From Clostridia bacterium (GTDB lineage: Bacteria > Bacillota > Clostridia > Oscillospirales > CAG-272), in the NCBI GenBank assembly GCA_017646005.1, contig JAGCNJ010000009.1:1-37791 (forward strand): a stretch of DNA of 37,791 nucleotides, given 5' to 3'. Within the stretch, counting starts at the first letter, position 1; every line of letters begins with the position of its first letter. Both the position numbers and the translations under genes were made by a program. The notes under the pieces are model-generated. The model was not told the DNA's origin, did no database searches, and worked only from the letters and a program-made list of their open reading frames with translations. This document shows positions 1-6,944 of this stretch, piece by piece.

Positions 1-993
1 TATGGAAAGCGAGCCGACGAATCTGTCTGCGATAAGAAGTCTGCCCTCCGAAAGCATTTGACCGATAAGACCGTAATTGCTCATTTCGCTGTAAGCGTTC
101 TTTTTGTCGAAAAGCTCGATTATCTTATCGAAGATCTTTACGTTTCTGTCATTGTTGAGGTTAAGCACGGGCATATTGTCCTCATCGTTGACGATGGGAT
201 TTCCGCCCATACCGATATATACCGCCTGGTTCATTTCCCATCCCCATCCGGTAAAGCCTATGCGGTCGTTTTCCTTGTTCCAGAGCGTATCTCCGTCAAG
301 ATCCGCATAGCCCTGCTTTACGATCTCGATCATCTTGTCGATGGTCCATGTATAATCGTAAACGTCCTGGTAAGGATAATCGATACCGAGGTCATCAAAC
401 AGATCCTTGTTAAAGATAAGGCAGTTGGTGGAGTTGTATGTGGTAAGATTGAGGTCACCGCCCATCATGTAGACCTTGCCGCCGTAGTTTATGTCGGTAG
501 CAACGCGCGAGTTCCAATAGGGCTTCGTGTAATCAAGGTCATCAAGCTCGCTCCAGTCGACGAAATATCCTTCAAGTATCATTTCAAGCATGGGACTGGT
601 TACTACGTTAACGTACATGTGGAAGGTCTTATCGTCTGCGAGGATGTAGTTCTTGATAGTGGAATTAGGCTGATTCGATTCAGCCTCCACCATATTGAAG
701 TTAAGGTTGAATTTTTCCTCAATAGCGAGGTTGCGCTGGAAGATCGCATCACCGACAAGATCGCCGTCCTCCTCCTCGGAGATAAGATAGTTTGTTCCGC
801 CCTTATCTATGAATATTCCGAAGTTTTTTTCACCGTAATCAAGCGCGCGTAGCTCATCGAGGCTGTATTCATATTGGCTGTCCTCGATTACTGCGTCAGG
901 AGCTGCTGTTGTCTCTTTCGGATCCGTGTCGCATGCAACAAGTACCGGAGTGAGTGCCAGAATGAAAGCGAGCAATAATGCAATTCTTTTCAT
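1..993 (-). CDS. Extracellular solute-binding lipoprotein, copy 1 of 4 (partial, C-terminus off the window)
   Basis: The frame is open from the ATG at 993 to the window edge and gives the first 331 residues of a protein homologous to the next three genes. It starts with a lipoprotein signal peptide (MKRIALLLAFILALTPVLVAC), with the lipobox LVAC placing the lipidated Cys at 21 or so. The conserved blocks shared with the other copies are present (GDLVGDAIFQRNLAIEE, EGYFVDWSELDDLDYT, MGGDLNL, WTIDKMIEIVKQGYADLDG, GWGWEMNQAVYIGMGG). By family this is the substrate-binding subunit of a sugar-type ABC importer, anchored outside the membrane. It is the most divergent copy: the tail after the Cys is DTDPKETTAAP rather than GGSEDDTKKEAP, and around residue 120 it reads VVTSPMLEM instead of VQHNAMPSM. 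It has its own promoter and an RBS (GAGAGGAA). The ligand is unknown. Confidence 0.88.
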   Translation of the reverse strand, partial: MKRIALLLAFILALTPVLVACDTDPKETTAAPDAVIEDSQYEYSLDELRALDYGEKNFGIFIDKGGTNYLISEEEDGDLVGDAIFQRNLAIEEKFNLNFNMVEAESNQPNSTIKNYILADDKTFHMYVNVVTSPMLEMILEGYFVDWSELDDLDYTKPYWNSRVATDINYGGKVYMMGGDLNLTTYNSTNCLIFNKDLFDDLGIDYPYQDVYDYTWTIDKMIEIVKQGYADLDGDTLWNKENDRIGFTGWGWEMNQAVYIGMGGNPIVNDEDNMPVLNLNNDRNVKIFDKIIELFDKKNAYSEMSNYGLIGQMLSEGRLLIADRFVGSLSI

Positions 994-1025
994 GTTTATT
1001 CATTCCTCTCGTGTATAATGAGAAA

Positions 1026-1054
1026 ATTATAGCATATTTTTTATACGAAGGCAA
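1026..1054 (-). promoter_or_regulatory. SigA-type promoter of solute-binding protein copy 1
   Basis: On the minus strand TTGCCT (1054-1049) is followed by 17 bp and TATAAT (1031-1026). The ATG is 32 bp downstream, with a short leader holding the RBS. Copy 1 is therefore transcribed independently of copy 2, whose terminator lies just upstream. Confidence 0.75.
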
Positions 1055-1110
1055 TAGTAAATCCGTATGTTAATAAAAAATGCAAAAGCACATACGAAAA
1101 TTTTCGGATA

Positions 1111-1142
1111 AAAAAAGGCGATTGCAAAGCAATCGCCTTTAA
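1111..1142 (-). terminator. Rho-independent terminator of solute-binding protein copy 2
   Basis: AAAGGCGATTGC pairs with GCAATCGCCTTT around a 3-nt AAA/TTT loop. On the minus strand the stem is followed by a T run (complement of 1111-1116). It lies 9 bp after the stop codon of copy 2. Confidence 0.9.
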
Positions 1143-1151
1143 GGTTAGAAG

Positions 1152-2567
1152 TTATGCGCCGTAGAAGTCCTGCATCTTGAGGATCGTCTTCTTGAACGCG
1201 CCCTCATTTCCTGCGTACCAGGAAGCAAATGAGTTGAACTGAGCCTTGAAGAAGTTATCGAACGTACCTGCGCCGATGAAGCCTTCATACATATACGAGG
1301 AAGAAGCGAGAACGAAGTCGACCATATCAATTGATTCTGTGTCGGGAGCTTCCTTGACGTTAAGTGTGATATCGTAGTATGTAGGACGGATTGTGTTGTA
1401 GGATTCAATAGACATAGCCTCGAGGATAAGTCCGGTATCCTGGAGAACGTGGTTTGTTGTAGGAATGTAGAAGAGGTGAGCGATGTTAGCCGCACGGCTG
1501 TTGTATTCGCCCTGTTCCTCATCAAACATAGGATAAGGAATAAGACCTGCCTTGAAGTCGGATTCTCTGTTGAAGCTCATGCCTGTAACGAAGGTATCCT
1601 TCATAAGCATTCTGCCTTCGCCGAATGCAGTATTGTGAGTACCGTACTTGGACATTTCGCTCCAAGCGTTCTTGTTATCGAAGAGCTCGATCATCTTGTC
1701 GATGATCTTTACTGTTCTTTCGGTGTTGAGGTTAAGAACAGGCATGTTGTCTTCATCGTTGATAACAGGCTTACCGCCCATACCGATGTAAACAGCTGTG
1801 TTCATTTCCCAGCCCCAGCCGTTGAAGCCGAAGCGGTCTGTATCATGGTTAACCTCTGTGTTACCGTCGAGGTCAGCATAGCCCTGCTTTACGATCTCGA
1901 TCATCTTGTCGATGGTCCATGTGTAATCGTAAACGTCCTGGTAAGGATAGTCGATACCGAGGTCATCGAAGAGAGCCTGGTTGAACAAGATACAGTTTGT
2001 GTTGTTGTATGTACCGAGGTTCAGGTCACCGCCCATTGTGTAAACCTTGCCGCCGAAGTTGATGTCTCTTGCAACTCTGGAGTTCCAGTAGGGCTGTTCA
2101 TAGTCAAGGTCTTCAAGCTCGTTCCAGTCAACAAAGTAGCCTTCAAGTATCATAGAGGGCATAGCGTTGTGCTGAACGTTGTTGAATGCCTGATATGTCT
2201 TGTCGTCAGCCATGATGAAGTTTCTGATTTCAGCACAGGGCTGGTTAACCTCAGCCTCAACGATGTTGAGTTCAAGGTTGAACTTTTCCTCAATAGCGAG
2301 GTTTCTCTGGAAAACCGCGTCGCCAACGAGGTCACCTGTTTCCTCTTCGGAAATAAGGTATGTGACAGCACCCTTGTCGGTGAAGATACCGAAGGTCTGC
2401 TTGCCGAAGTCGAGCTCACGGAGATTGTCGATGGAGTAGCCTGTGTCAACTACTTCTTCCGAAACCGAGGGAGCTTCCTTTTTTGTGTCGTCCTCAGAAC
2501 CGCCGCACGCAACGAGTACGGGTGTGAGCATGAGAACGAGCGCAAGTAAAAGTGCGATCTTTTTCAT
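1152..2567 (-). CDS. Extracellular solute-binding lipoprotein, copy 2 of 4
   Basis: 471 residues. A lipoprotein signal peptide (MKKIALLLALVLMLTPVLVAC, lipobox LVAC) is followed by a Gly/Ser/Asp/Glu-rich linker and a periplasmic-binding-protein-like body. The size, lipobox and Trp/Tyr/Asp-rich blocks (YFVDWNELEDLDYEQPYWNS, MGGDLNL, NGWGWEMN) fit the binding subunits of carbohydrate ABC importers (SBP family 1/8 type); the ligand cannot be told. I chose the ATG at 2567 rather than the in-frame TTG at 2570, because AAAGGAG sits 9-10 nt upstream of it and this gives the same 471-residue length as copies 3 and 4. Distinctive residues versus the other copies: NLGTYNNTN, AFNNVQHN, TEVNHDTDRFGF, MNTAVY. 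It has its own promoter and terminator, with no permease gene adjacent. Confidence 0.93.
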   Translation of the reverse strand: MKKIALLLALVLMLTPVLVACGGSEDDTKKEAPSVSEEVVDTGYSIDNLRELDFGKQTFGIFTDKGAVTYLISEEETGDLVGDAVFQRNLAIEEKFNLELNIVEAEVNQPCAEIRNFIMADDKTYQAFNNVQHNAMPSMILEGYFVDWNELEDLDYEQPYWNSRVARDINFGGKVYTMGGDLNLGTYNNTNCILFNQALFDDLGIDYPYQDVYDYTWTIDKMIEIVKQGYADLDGNTEVNHDTDRFGFNGWGWEMNTAVYIGMGGKPVINDEDNMPVLNLNTERTVKIIDKMIELFDNKNAWSEMSKYGTHNTAFGEGRMLMKDTFVTGMSFNRESDFKAGLIPYPMFDEEQGEYNSRAANIAHLFYIPTTNHVLQDTGLILEAMSIESYNTIRPTYYDITLNVKEAPDTESIDMVDFVLASSSYMYEGFIGAGTFDNFFKAQFNSFASWYAGNEGAFKKTILKMQDFYGA

Positions 2568-2621
2568 CAAAATATTCTCCTTTCGTGCGATGATGTGTTT
2601 TCACCGCATATGGTAGTATAT

Positions 2622-2650
2622 ATTATAGCAAAATAATTACAAAATTTCAA
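2622..2650 (-). promoter_or_regulatory. SigA-type promoter of solute-binding protein copy 2
   Basis: On the minus strand TTGAAA (2650-2645), a 17-bp spacer, then TATAAT (2627-2622). The leader to the ATG is about 50 nt and contains a possible small hairpin (GTGttttCAC core) before the RBS. Confidence 0.85.
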
Positions 2651-2702
2651 TAGATAAGCAAAAATTTAATACGAAAATTAAACAGAAAAGCTGAAAGAAA
2701 AC

Positions 2703-2735
2703 GAAAAAAGGAGTCCCTTTTACAAGGGACTCCCG
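2703..2735 (-). terminator. Rho-independent terminator of solute-binding protein copy 3
   Basis: GGAGTCCCTT and AAGGGACTCC form a 10-bp stem around TTACA (2710-2734). On the minus strand it is followed by TTTTTTCGTTTT. It lies 13 bp after the stop of copy 3. Confidence 0.9.
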
Positions 2736-2747
2736 TCAGGTGATATA

Positions 2748-4163
2748 TTATGCGCCGTAGAATTCTACCATTTCTTTCATTTTCTTCTTATACGCGCCTT
2801 CGTTTCCTGCGTACCAGGAGGGGAAGGAGTTGAACTGATTCTTGATGAAGCTGTTAAGATCACCTGCACCGATAAAGCCTTCATATATATATGAGGAGGA
2901 AGCGAGTACCATATCAACCATGTCGATGGTTTCTTCGTCGGGGGCTTCCTTAAGGCTCAATGTAACGTCATAGTAAACGGGACGGAGGTTGTTGTGGGAT
3001 TCAATAGACATAGCCTCAAGGATAAGTCCGGTATCCTGGAGAACGGTGTTTGTAGTAGGTATGTAGCAGAGGTGAGCGATATTAGCTGCACGGCTGTGGT
3101 ATTCGCCCTGCTCTGTGTCAAGCATCGGATAGGGAACAAGACCTGCACCGAACTCGGAATCGCGGTTGAGGGAAAGTGCTGTTATGAACGCATCCTGCAT
3201 AAGCATTCTTCCTGCTGAAAATGCAGCTGTGTGTGTACCGTACTTGGTCATTTCGCTCCAAGCGTTCTTGCCGTCAAACAGCTCGATCATCTTGTCGATG
3301 ATCTTGATGGTTCTTTCGTTGTTAAGGTTAAGAATGGGGAGATTGTTTTCATCGTTGATAACAGGCTTACCGCCCATACCGATATATACTGCCTGATTCA
3401 TTTCCCAGCCCCAGCCGTTGAAGCCGAAGCGGTCTGTATCATAGTTAACCTCTGTGTTACCGTCGAGGTCGGAATAACCCTGCTTTACGATCTCGATCAT
3501 CTTGTCGATGGTCCATGTGTAATCGTAAACGTCCCGGTAAGGATAGTCGATACCGAGGTCATCAAAGAGAGCCTTGTTGAACATGAGGCAGTTTGTCCAG
3601 TTGTAGGTTATAAGGTTTAAGTCACCGCCCATTGTGTAGACCTTGCCGCCGAAGTTGATGTCTGTGGCAACTTTGGAGTTCCAGTAGGGCTGTGTGTAAT
3701 CAAGGTCCTCAAGCTCGTTCCAGTCAACAAAGTAGCCTTCAAGTATCATAGAGGGCATAGCGTTGTGCTGAACGTTGATGAACATATGATAGGTTTTGTC
3801 ATCAGCCATGATGAAGTTTCTGATTTCAGCGCAGGGCTGGTTAACCTCAGCCTCAACGATGTTGAGCTCAAGGTTGTATCTTTCTTCGATAGCGAGGTTT
3901 CTCTGGAAAACTGCGTCTCCGACGAGGTCACCTGTTTCCTCTTCGGAAATAAGGTATGTGACAGCACCCTTGTCGGCGAAGATGCCAAAGGACTGCTTAC
4001 CGAAGTCAAGCTCACGGAGATTATCAAGCGAATAGCCTGTGTCAACAACCTCCTCGGAAATCGAGGGAGCTTCCTTTTTTGTGTCGTCCTCAGAACCGCC
4101 GCACGCAACGAGTACGGGAGTGAGCATGAGAACGAGCGCAAGTAAAAGTGCGATCTTTTTCAT
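2748..4163 (-). CDS. Extracellular solute-binding lipoprotein, copy 3 of 4
   Basis: 471 residues with the same architecture as copy 2: signal peptide ending in LVAC at Cys21, an acidic linker, then the binding-protein body. It is collinear with copies 2 and 4 without gaps over nearly the whole length, so the duplications are recent or kept similar by conversion. Positions where it differs while the flanks stay constant include NLITYNWTN, MFINVQHN, TEVNYDTDRFGF, MNQAVY, THTAAFSAGRMLMQDAF and CYIPTTNT. The ATG start is supported by AAAGGAG 9-10 nt upstream. It is flanked by its own promoter and terminator, so it is a monocistronic unit. The role is inferred from family resemblance: capture of a sugar or oligosaccharide at the outer face of the membrane. 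Confidence 0.93.
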   Translation of the reverse strand: MKKIALLLALVLMLTPVLVACGGSEDDTKKEAPSISEEVVDTGYSLDNLRELDFGKQSFGIFADKGAVTYLISEEETGDLVGDAVFQRNLAIEERYNLELNIVEAEVNQPCAEIRNFIMADDKTYHMFINVQHNAMPSMILEGYFVDWNELEDLDYTQPYWNSKVATDINFGGKVYTMGGDLNLITYNWTNCLMFNKALFDDLGIDYPYRDVYDYTWTIDKMIEIVKQGYSDLDGNTEVNYDTDRFGFNGWGWEMNQAVYIGMGGKPVINDENNLPILNLNNERTIKIIDKMIELFDGKNAWSEMTKYGTHTAAFSAGRMLMQDAFITALSLNRDSEFGAGLVPYPMLDTEQGEYHSRAANIAHLCYIPTTNTVLQDTGLILEAMSIESHNNLRPVYYDVTLSLKEAPDEETIDMVDMVLASSSYIYEGFIGAGDLNSFIKNQFNSFPSWYAGNEGAYKKKMKEMVEFYGA

Positions 4164-4182
4164 TAAAATATTCTCCTTTCGT

Positions 4183-4203
4183 GCGATGTTATATTCTCAT
4201 CGC
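4183..4203 (-). promoter_or_regulatory. Small leader hairpin of copy 3
   Basis: GCGATG (4183-4188) and CATCGC (4198-4203) form a 6-bp inverted repeat between the inferred transcription start and the RBS. It may be an mRNA 5' stem or half of an operator; only the symmetry is seen. Confidence 0.35.
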
Positions 4204-4217
4204 GCATGGTAATGTAG

Positions 4218-4246
4218 ATTATAGCAAAATAAAAATTGAATTTCAA
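4218..4246 (-). promoter_or_regulatory. SigA-type promoter of solute-binding protein copy 3
   Basis: On the minus strand TTGAAA (4246-4241), a 17-bp spacer ending in TTTTGC, then TATAAT (4223-4218). The spacer end and -10 are nearly identical to those of copy 2, so the promoters were duplicated along with the genes. Confidence 0.87.
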
Positions 4247-4290
4247 CAGGAAAATAAAAAATAATACAAAAACCGAACAAAAAAGCACAG

Positions 4291-4325
4291 AAAAAGAAAA
4301 ACAGGCGACCTTTTCGGGTCGCCTG
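4291..4325 (-). terminator. Rho-independent terminator of solute-binding protein copy 4
   Basis: CAGGCGACC and GGTCGCCTG form a 9-bp stem (4302-4325). On the minus strand it is followed by TTTTTCTTTTT. It lies 14 bp after the stop of copy 4. Confidence 0.9.
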
Positions 4326-4339
4326 TAAATTTTGTTCGC

Positions 4340-5755
4340 TTATGCGCCGTAGAATTCGATCATATCGTTAAGCTTCTTCTTGAACGCGCCTTCGTTTCCT
4401 GCATACCAGGAGGAGAAGGAGTTAAACTTGTTCTTTAAGAATCTGTCAAAGTCGCCTGCGCCGATAAAGCCTTCGTACATATACGAGGAGGAAGCAAGCA
4501 CCATATCAACCATATCTATGGTTTCTTCATCGGGAGCTTCCTTGACGTTAAGTGTTACGTCGTAATAAACGGGACGCAGATTGTTGTAGGATTCAATAGA
4601 CATAGCCTCAAGGATAAGACCTGTATCCTGAAGCACGTTGTTTGTTGTAGGTATGTAGCAAAGGTGAGCGATGTTAGCAGCACGGCTGTTGTATTCACCC
4701 TGTTCCTCGTCAAGCATCGGATAAGGAACAAGACCTGCGCCGAATTCGGAATCGCGGTTGAGCGAAAGACCTGTGATAAAAGCATCCTTCATAAGCATTC
4801 TGCCTGCTTCAAACGTGCTGACGTGAGTACCGTACTTGCCCATTTCGCTCCATGCATTAGTTCCGTCAAAGAGCTCAAGCATCTTATCGATGATCTTGAT
4901 GGTTCTTTCGTTGTTGAGGTTAAGAACGGGCATATTGTCTTCATCGTTGATAACAGGCTTGCCGCCCATGCCGATGTAAACCGCTGTGTTCATTTCCCAA
5001 CCCCAGCCGTTGAAGCCGATACGGTCGCCGTCGTAGTTCCATTCGGTATTACCGTCAAGGTCAGCATATCCCTGCTTTACGATTTCGATCATCTTGTCGA
5101 TGGTCCATGTGTAATCGTAAACGTCCTGGTAGGGATAGTCAATACCGAGGTCGTCAAAGAGCGCCTTGTTGAACATAATGCAGTTTGTGTTGTTGTATGT
5201 CTTAAGGTTGAGGTCACCACCCATTGTGTAAACCTTGCCGCCGAAGTTGATGTCTCTTGCGACTCTGGAGTTCCAATAGGGCTGTTCGTAGTCAAGATCT
5301 TCAAGCTCGTTCCAGTCAACGAAGTAGCCTTCAAGGATCATAGAGGGCATAGCGTTGTGCTGAACGTTGATGAACATATGATAAGTCTTGTCGTCAGCCA
5401 TAATGAAGTTTCTGATTTCAGCGCAGGGCTGGTTAACCTCAGCTTCAACGATGTTGAGCTCAAGGTTGTACTTTTCTTCGATAGCGATGTTGCGCTGGAA
5501 AACAGCGTCACCAACGAGGTCACCTGTTTCTTCTTCGGAAAGAAGATAGGTAACGCCGCCCTTGTCTGCAAAGATGCCGAAGGACTGCTTGCCGAAGTCA
5601 AGCTCACGGAGATTATCAAGCGAGAAGCCTGTGTCTACAACCTCCTCTGAAATCGACGGAGCTTCTTTTTTGGTGTCATCCTCACTTCCGCCACATGCAA
5701 CGAGTACGGGTGTGAGCATGAGAATGAGTGCGAGTAAAAGTGCGATCTTTTTCAT
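4340..5755 (-). CDS. Extracellular solute-binding lipoprotein, copy 4 of 4
   Basis: 471 residues, with signal peptide MKKIALLLALILMLTPVLVAC, an acidic linker and a binding-protein body collinear with copies 2 and 3. Specific substitutions: NLKTYNNTN, TEWNYDGDRIGF, THVSTFEAGRMLMKDAF and CYIPTTNN. In the TEWN/DRIGF segment it resembles copy 1 rather than copies 2 and 3, so its ancestry may be mosaic. The ATG at 5755 has AAGGAG 7 nt upstream. The upstream region differs from the other copies: a 9-bp-arm palindrome lies over the inferred transcription start. The predicted role is substrate capture for a carbohydrate ABC importer whose membrane and ATPase subunits are not in this window. Confidence 0.93.
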   Translation of the reverse strand: MKKIALLLALILMLTPVLVACGGSEDDTKKEAPSISEEVVDTGFSLDNLRELDFGKQSFGIFADKGGVTYLLSEEETGDLVGDAVFQRNIAIEEKYNLELNIVEAEVNQPCAEIRNFIMADDKTYHMFINVQHNAMPSMILEGYFVDWNELEDLDYEQPYWNSRVARDINFGGKVYTMGGDLNLKTYNNTNCIMFNKALFDDLGIDYPYQDVYDYTWTIDKMIEIVKQGYADLDGNTEWNYDGDRIGFNGWGWEMNTAVYIGMGGKPVINDEDNMPVLNLNNERTIKIIDKMLELFDGTNAWSEMGKYGTHVSTFEAGRMLMKDAFITGLSLNRDSEFGAGLVPYPMLDEEQGEYNSRAANIAHLCYIPTTNNVLQDTGLILEAMSIESYNNLRPVYYDVTLNVKEAPDEETIDMVDMVLASSSYMYEGFIGAGDFDRFLKNKFNSFSSWYAGNEGAFKKKLNDMIEFYGA

Positions 5756-5773
5756 GTTTTTTCTCCTTATAAT

Positions 5774-5795
5774 AATATACGGTAACCCGTATATT
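5774..5795. promoter_or_regulatory. Candidate operator palindrome in front of copy 4
   Basis: AATATACGG-TAAC-CCGTATATT is a perfect 9-bp inverted repeat with a 4-bp centre. It starts 2 bp after the -10 box and so would cover the transcription start, a classical repressor position. It could also fold as a 5'-UTR stem. No equivalent is seen before copies 1-3. Confidence 0.6.
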
Positions 5796-5796
5796 C

Positions 5797-5825
5797 ATTT
5801 TACCATATATTTTACGCTTTTTCAA
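5797..5825 (-). promoter_or_regulatory. SigA-type promoter of solute-binding protein copy 4
   Basis: On the minus strand TTGAAA (5825-5820), a 17-bp spacer, then TAAAAT (5802-5797). Confidence 0.75.
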
Positions 5826-5864
5826 TATGTAAAAATTAAATATTTTATTTAAATTCAAAGGCTT

Positions 5865-6005
5865 CGCTTGTTGTGTCCTGTACGAGAATCGGCGTATGCT
5901 TCGCATACTGACTGCTCGACCGTAAAGGTCTCGCACCTTTTTGCTAAAAATTTGCCACCGGCAACTTTTCTTAACGCAAAAAGCCCTCTCGGGTTCGATT
6001 CCCGT
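5865..6005. repeat. Repeat-like gene-free stretch with a displaced tRNA T-arm sequence
   Basis: No credible gene is seen here. The stretch contains short perfect stems (GTATGC/GCATAC; TTGCC/GGCAA) and ends at 5991-6005 with GGGTTCGATTCCCGT. This is identical, in inverted orientation, to the T-arm of the neighbouring tRNA-Glu (6067-6081). A dispersed element or the remnant of a tRNA-associated insertion is plausible; copies elsewhere cannot be checked from this window. Confidence 0.45.
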
Positions 6006-6014
6006 TTGATTTAC

Positions 6015-6054
6015 AAAGAAAAAGACAGAGCACACAAAAGTGTACTCTGTCTTT
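6015..6054 (-). terminator. Rho-independent terminator of the tRNA pair
   Basis: AAAGACAGAG and CTCTGTCTTT form a 10-bp outer stem. After one C/A mismatch comes ACAC/GTGT around an AAAA loop. It begins immediately after the CCA end of tRNA-Glu and is followed on the minus strand by TTCTTTG. Confidence 0.85.
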
Positions 6055-6055
6055 C

Positions 6056-6130
6056 TGGTGACCCGTACGGGAATCGAACCCATGTTACAGCCGTGAAAGG
6101 GCCGTGTCTTAACCGCTTGACCAACGGGCC
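6056..6130 (-). tRNA. tRNA-Glu (TTC), CCA encoded
   Basis: The minus strand folds into a full cloverleaf. The acceptor GGCCCGT pairs with ACGGGTC (one G-U), the anticodon loop CTTTCAC carries TTC, the T-arm is GGGTTCGATTCCC, and the 3' CCA is encoded. Length is 75 nt with CCA. It is the second gene of a Met-Glu transcript. Confidence 0.96.
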
Positions 6131-6162
6131 GGATGTGCCTTACCCCATTCTGCGGATAAGGC

Positions 6163-6239
6163 TGGTAGCGGAAGTCGGATTTGAACCAACGACCTGTCGG
6201 GTATGAACCGAATGCTCTAGCCAGCTGAGCTATTCCGCC
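6163..6239 (-). tRNA. tRNA-Met (CAT), CCA encoded
   Basis: The minus-strand cloverleaf has acceptor GGCGGAA/TTCCGCT, D-arm GCTC..GAGC, anticodon loop TTCATAC (CAT), T-arm GTTGG..CCGAC and encoded CCA; 77 nt. The paired acceptor end and the loop context point to an elongator Met tRNA, but a CAT anticodon could also belong to a lysidine-modified Ile tRNA. The top anticodon-stem pair (27/43) is a T-C mismatch. Confidence 0.93.
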
Positions 6240-6272
6240 ATTTATGGGACGTCTTCTGTTTGACGCTCGTAT

Positions 6273-6301
6273 ATTATATCACAAATATATGGGCTTGTCA
6301 A
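6273..6301 (-). promoter_or_regulatory. Consensus promoter of the tRNA-Met/tRNA-Glu unit
   Basis: TTGACA (6301-6296), a 17-bp spacer, then TATAAT (6278-6273) on the minus strand. Both hexamers match the consensus exactly, and the tRNA-Met 5' end lies 34 bp downstream. Confidence 0.92.
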
Positions 6302-6350
6302 CACTTTTTTGAAAAAATCTTAAGATTTTTATTTATCCCGTAATTATGCA

Positions 6351-6413
6351 TAAAAAAGACTCTTTCACAGTAAAGTATTCGCAATATAAAAACGAAATAT
6401 ACAGTGAAAGAGT
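6351..6413 (-). other. Orphan inverted repeat with T-tract; possible terminator or small-RNA 3' end
   Basis: ACTCTTTCAC (6359-6368) and GTGAAAGAGT (6404-6413) are perfect 10-bp arms, extended by GTA/TAC after one mismatch, around an AT-rich loop of about 29 nt. On the minus strand the stem is followed by CTTTTTTATG, as in an intrinsic terminator. No minus-strand gene precedes it. The rest of 6302-6500 is AT-rich and shows only the inferred leader of the next gene. Confidence 0.45.
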
Positions 6414-6461
6414 GCATTTTCGACGGAATTATTTGCATGTATTCAATTTGTGTTTCCGGTT

Positions 6462-6467
6462 ATAATA
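6462..6467 (+). promoter_or_regulatory. Probable -10 box of the 6513 gene
   Basis: A perfect TATAAT lies about 45 bp before the start codon, but no good -35 hexamer sits 16-18 bp upstream. A short GCGGA/TCCGC hairpin follows in the leader. The promoter may need an activator or another sigma factor. Confidence 0.4.
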
Positions 6468-6512
6468 CTATTGCGGATATCTTCCGCAAAACATTAAGGT
6501 GGGAAAAGAATA

Positions 6513-6944
6513 ATGAACACCAACGAAGAAATGTTAGAATTCCTCTATAAGAGCGCGTCTATGAGCGTTGATACTACGGCTCGTGTGCTCAAAAAGACAA
6601 GGGATGGGGCATTACGCCGCGAACTGAGCTCACAGATAAACGGCTACAGGCAGTTTGCCGAGAACGCAACGCGTCAGCTGAAAAATCACGGTCTGACTCC
6701 GCAGGATAACGGTACCATGACCAAGCTTATGACTAATATGGGTATTGAATTCAACACGATGGTGGATTCAACCTCATCTCATATAGCCGAGCTTATGATA
6801 AACGGTACGAACATGGGTATTATCAAGCTGAACAAGCACGTTAACAGAAACAAAGACTGCAAGGCGGAAACTACGGCAATGTGTAAGAATCTTATTGCAT
6901 ATCAGAAAAGCAATATAAACAAGCTTGAGCCTTATCTTTCCTGA
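6513..6944 (+). CDS. Small all-helical protein of unknown function
   Basis: 143 residues, with RBS AAGGTGG about 10 nt before the ATG. No signal peptide or membrane segment is visible. The sequence is rich in Met, Asn, Thr, Lys and charged residues with amphipathic heptad-like spacing. It looks like four helices (about residues 3-25, 30-55, 65-95 and 112-140), which would fit a ferritin-like or four-helix-bundle fold; this is inference from composition and pattern only. I do not recognise a family with certainty. It converges on spoVM, and its last 13 nt overlap that gene's 3' end. The promoter appears weak or non-SigA. A role in stress or sporulation is possible from position, but nothing in the sequence proves it. 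Confidence 0.75.
   Translation: MNTNEEMLEFLYKSASMSVDTTARVLKKTRDGALRRELSSQINGYRQFAENATRQLKNHGLTPQDNGTMTKLMTNMGIEFNTMVDSTSSHIAELMINGTNMGIIKLNKHVNRNKDCKAETTAMCKNLIAYQKSNINKLEPYLS

Noticed and set aside
1449..2549. Long plus-strand frames antisense to the binding-protein copies (also 4664-5650 and 58-852)
   Set aside because: They recur in the same register over each paralogue, as mirror images of the conserved genes, with low-complexity Val/Glu/Cys-rich translations and no RBS.
5682..6083. 133-codon minus-strand frame across the repeat-like stretch
   Set aside because: It runs from inside tRNA-Glu through the terminator, the repeat region and the copy-4 promoter into the copy-4 gene. It is an accidental open frame.
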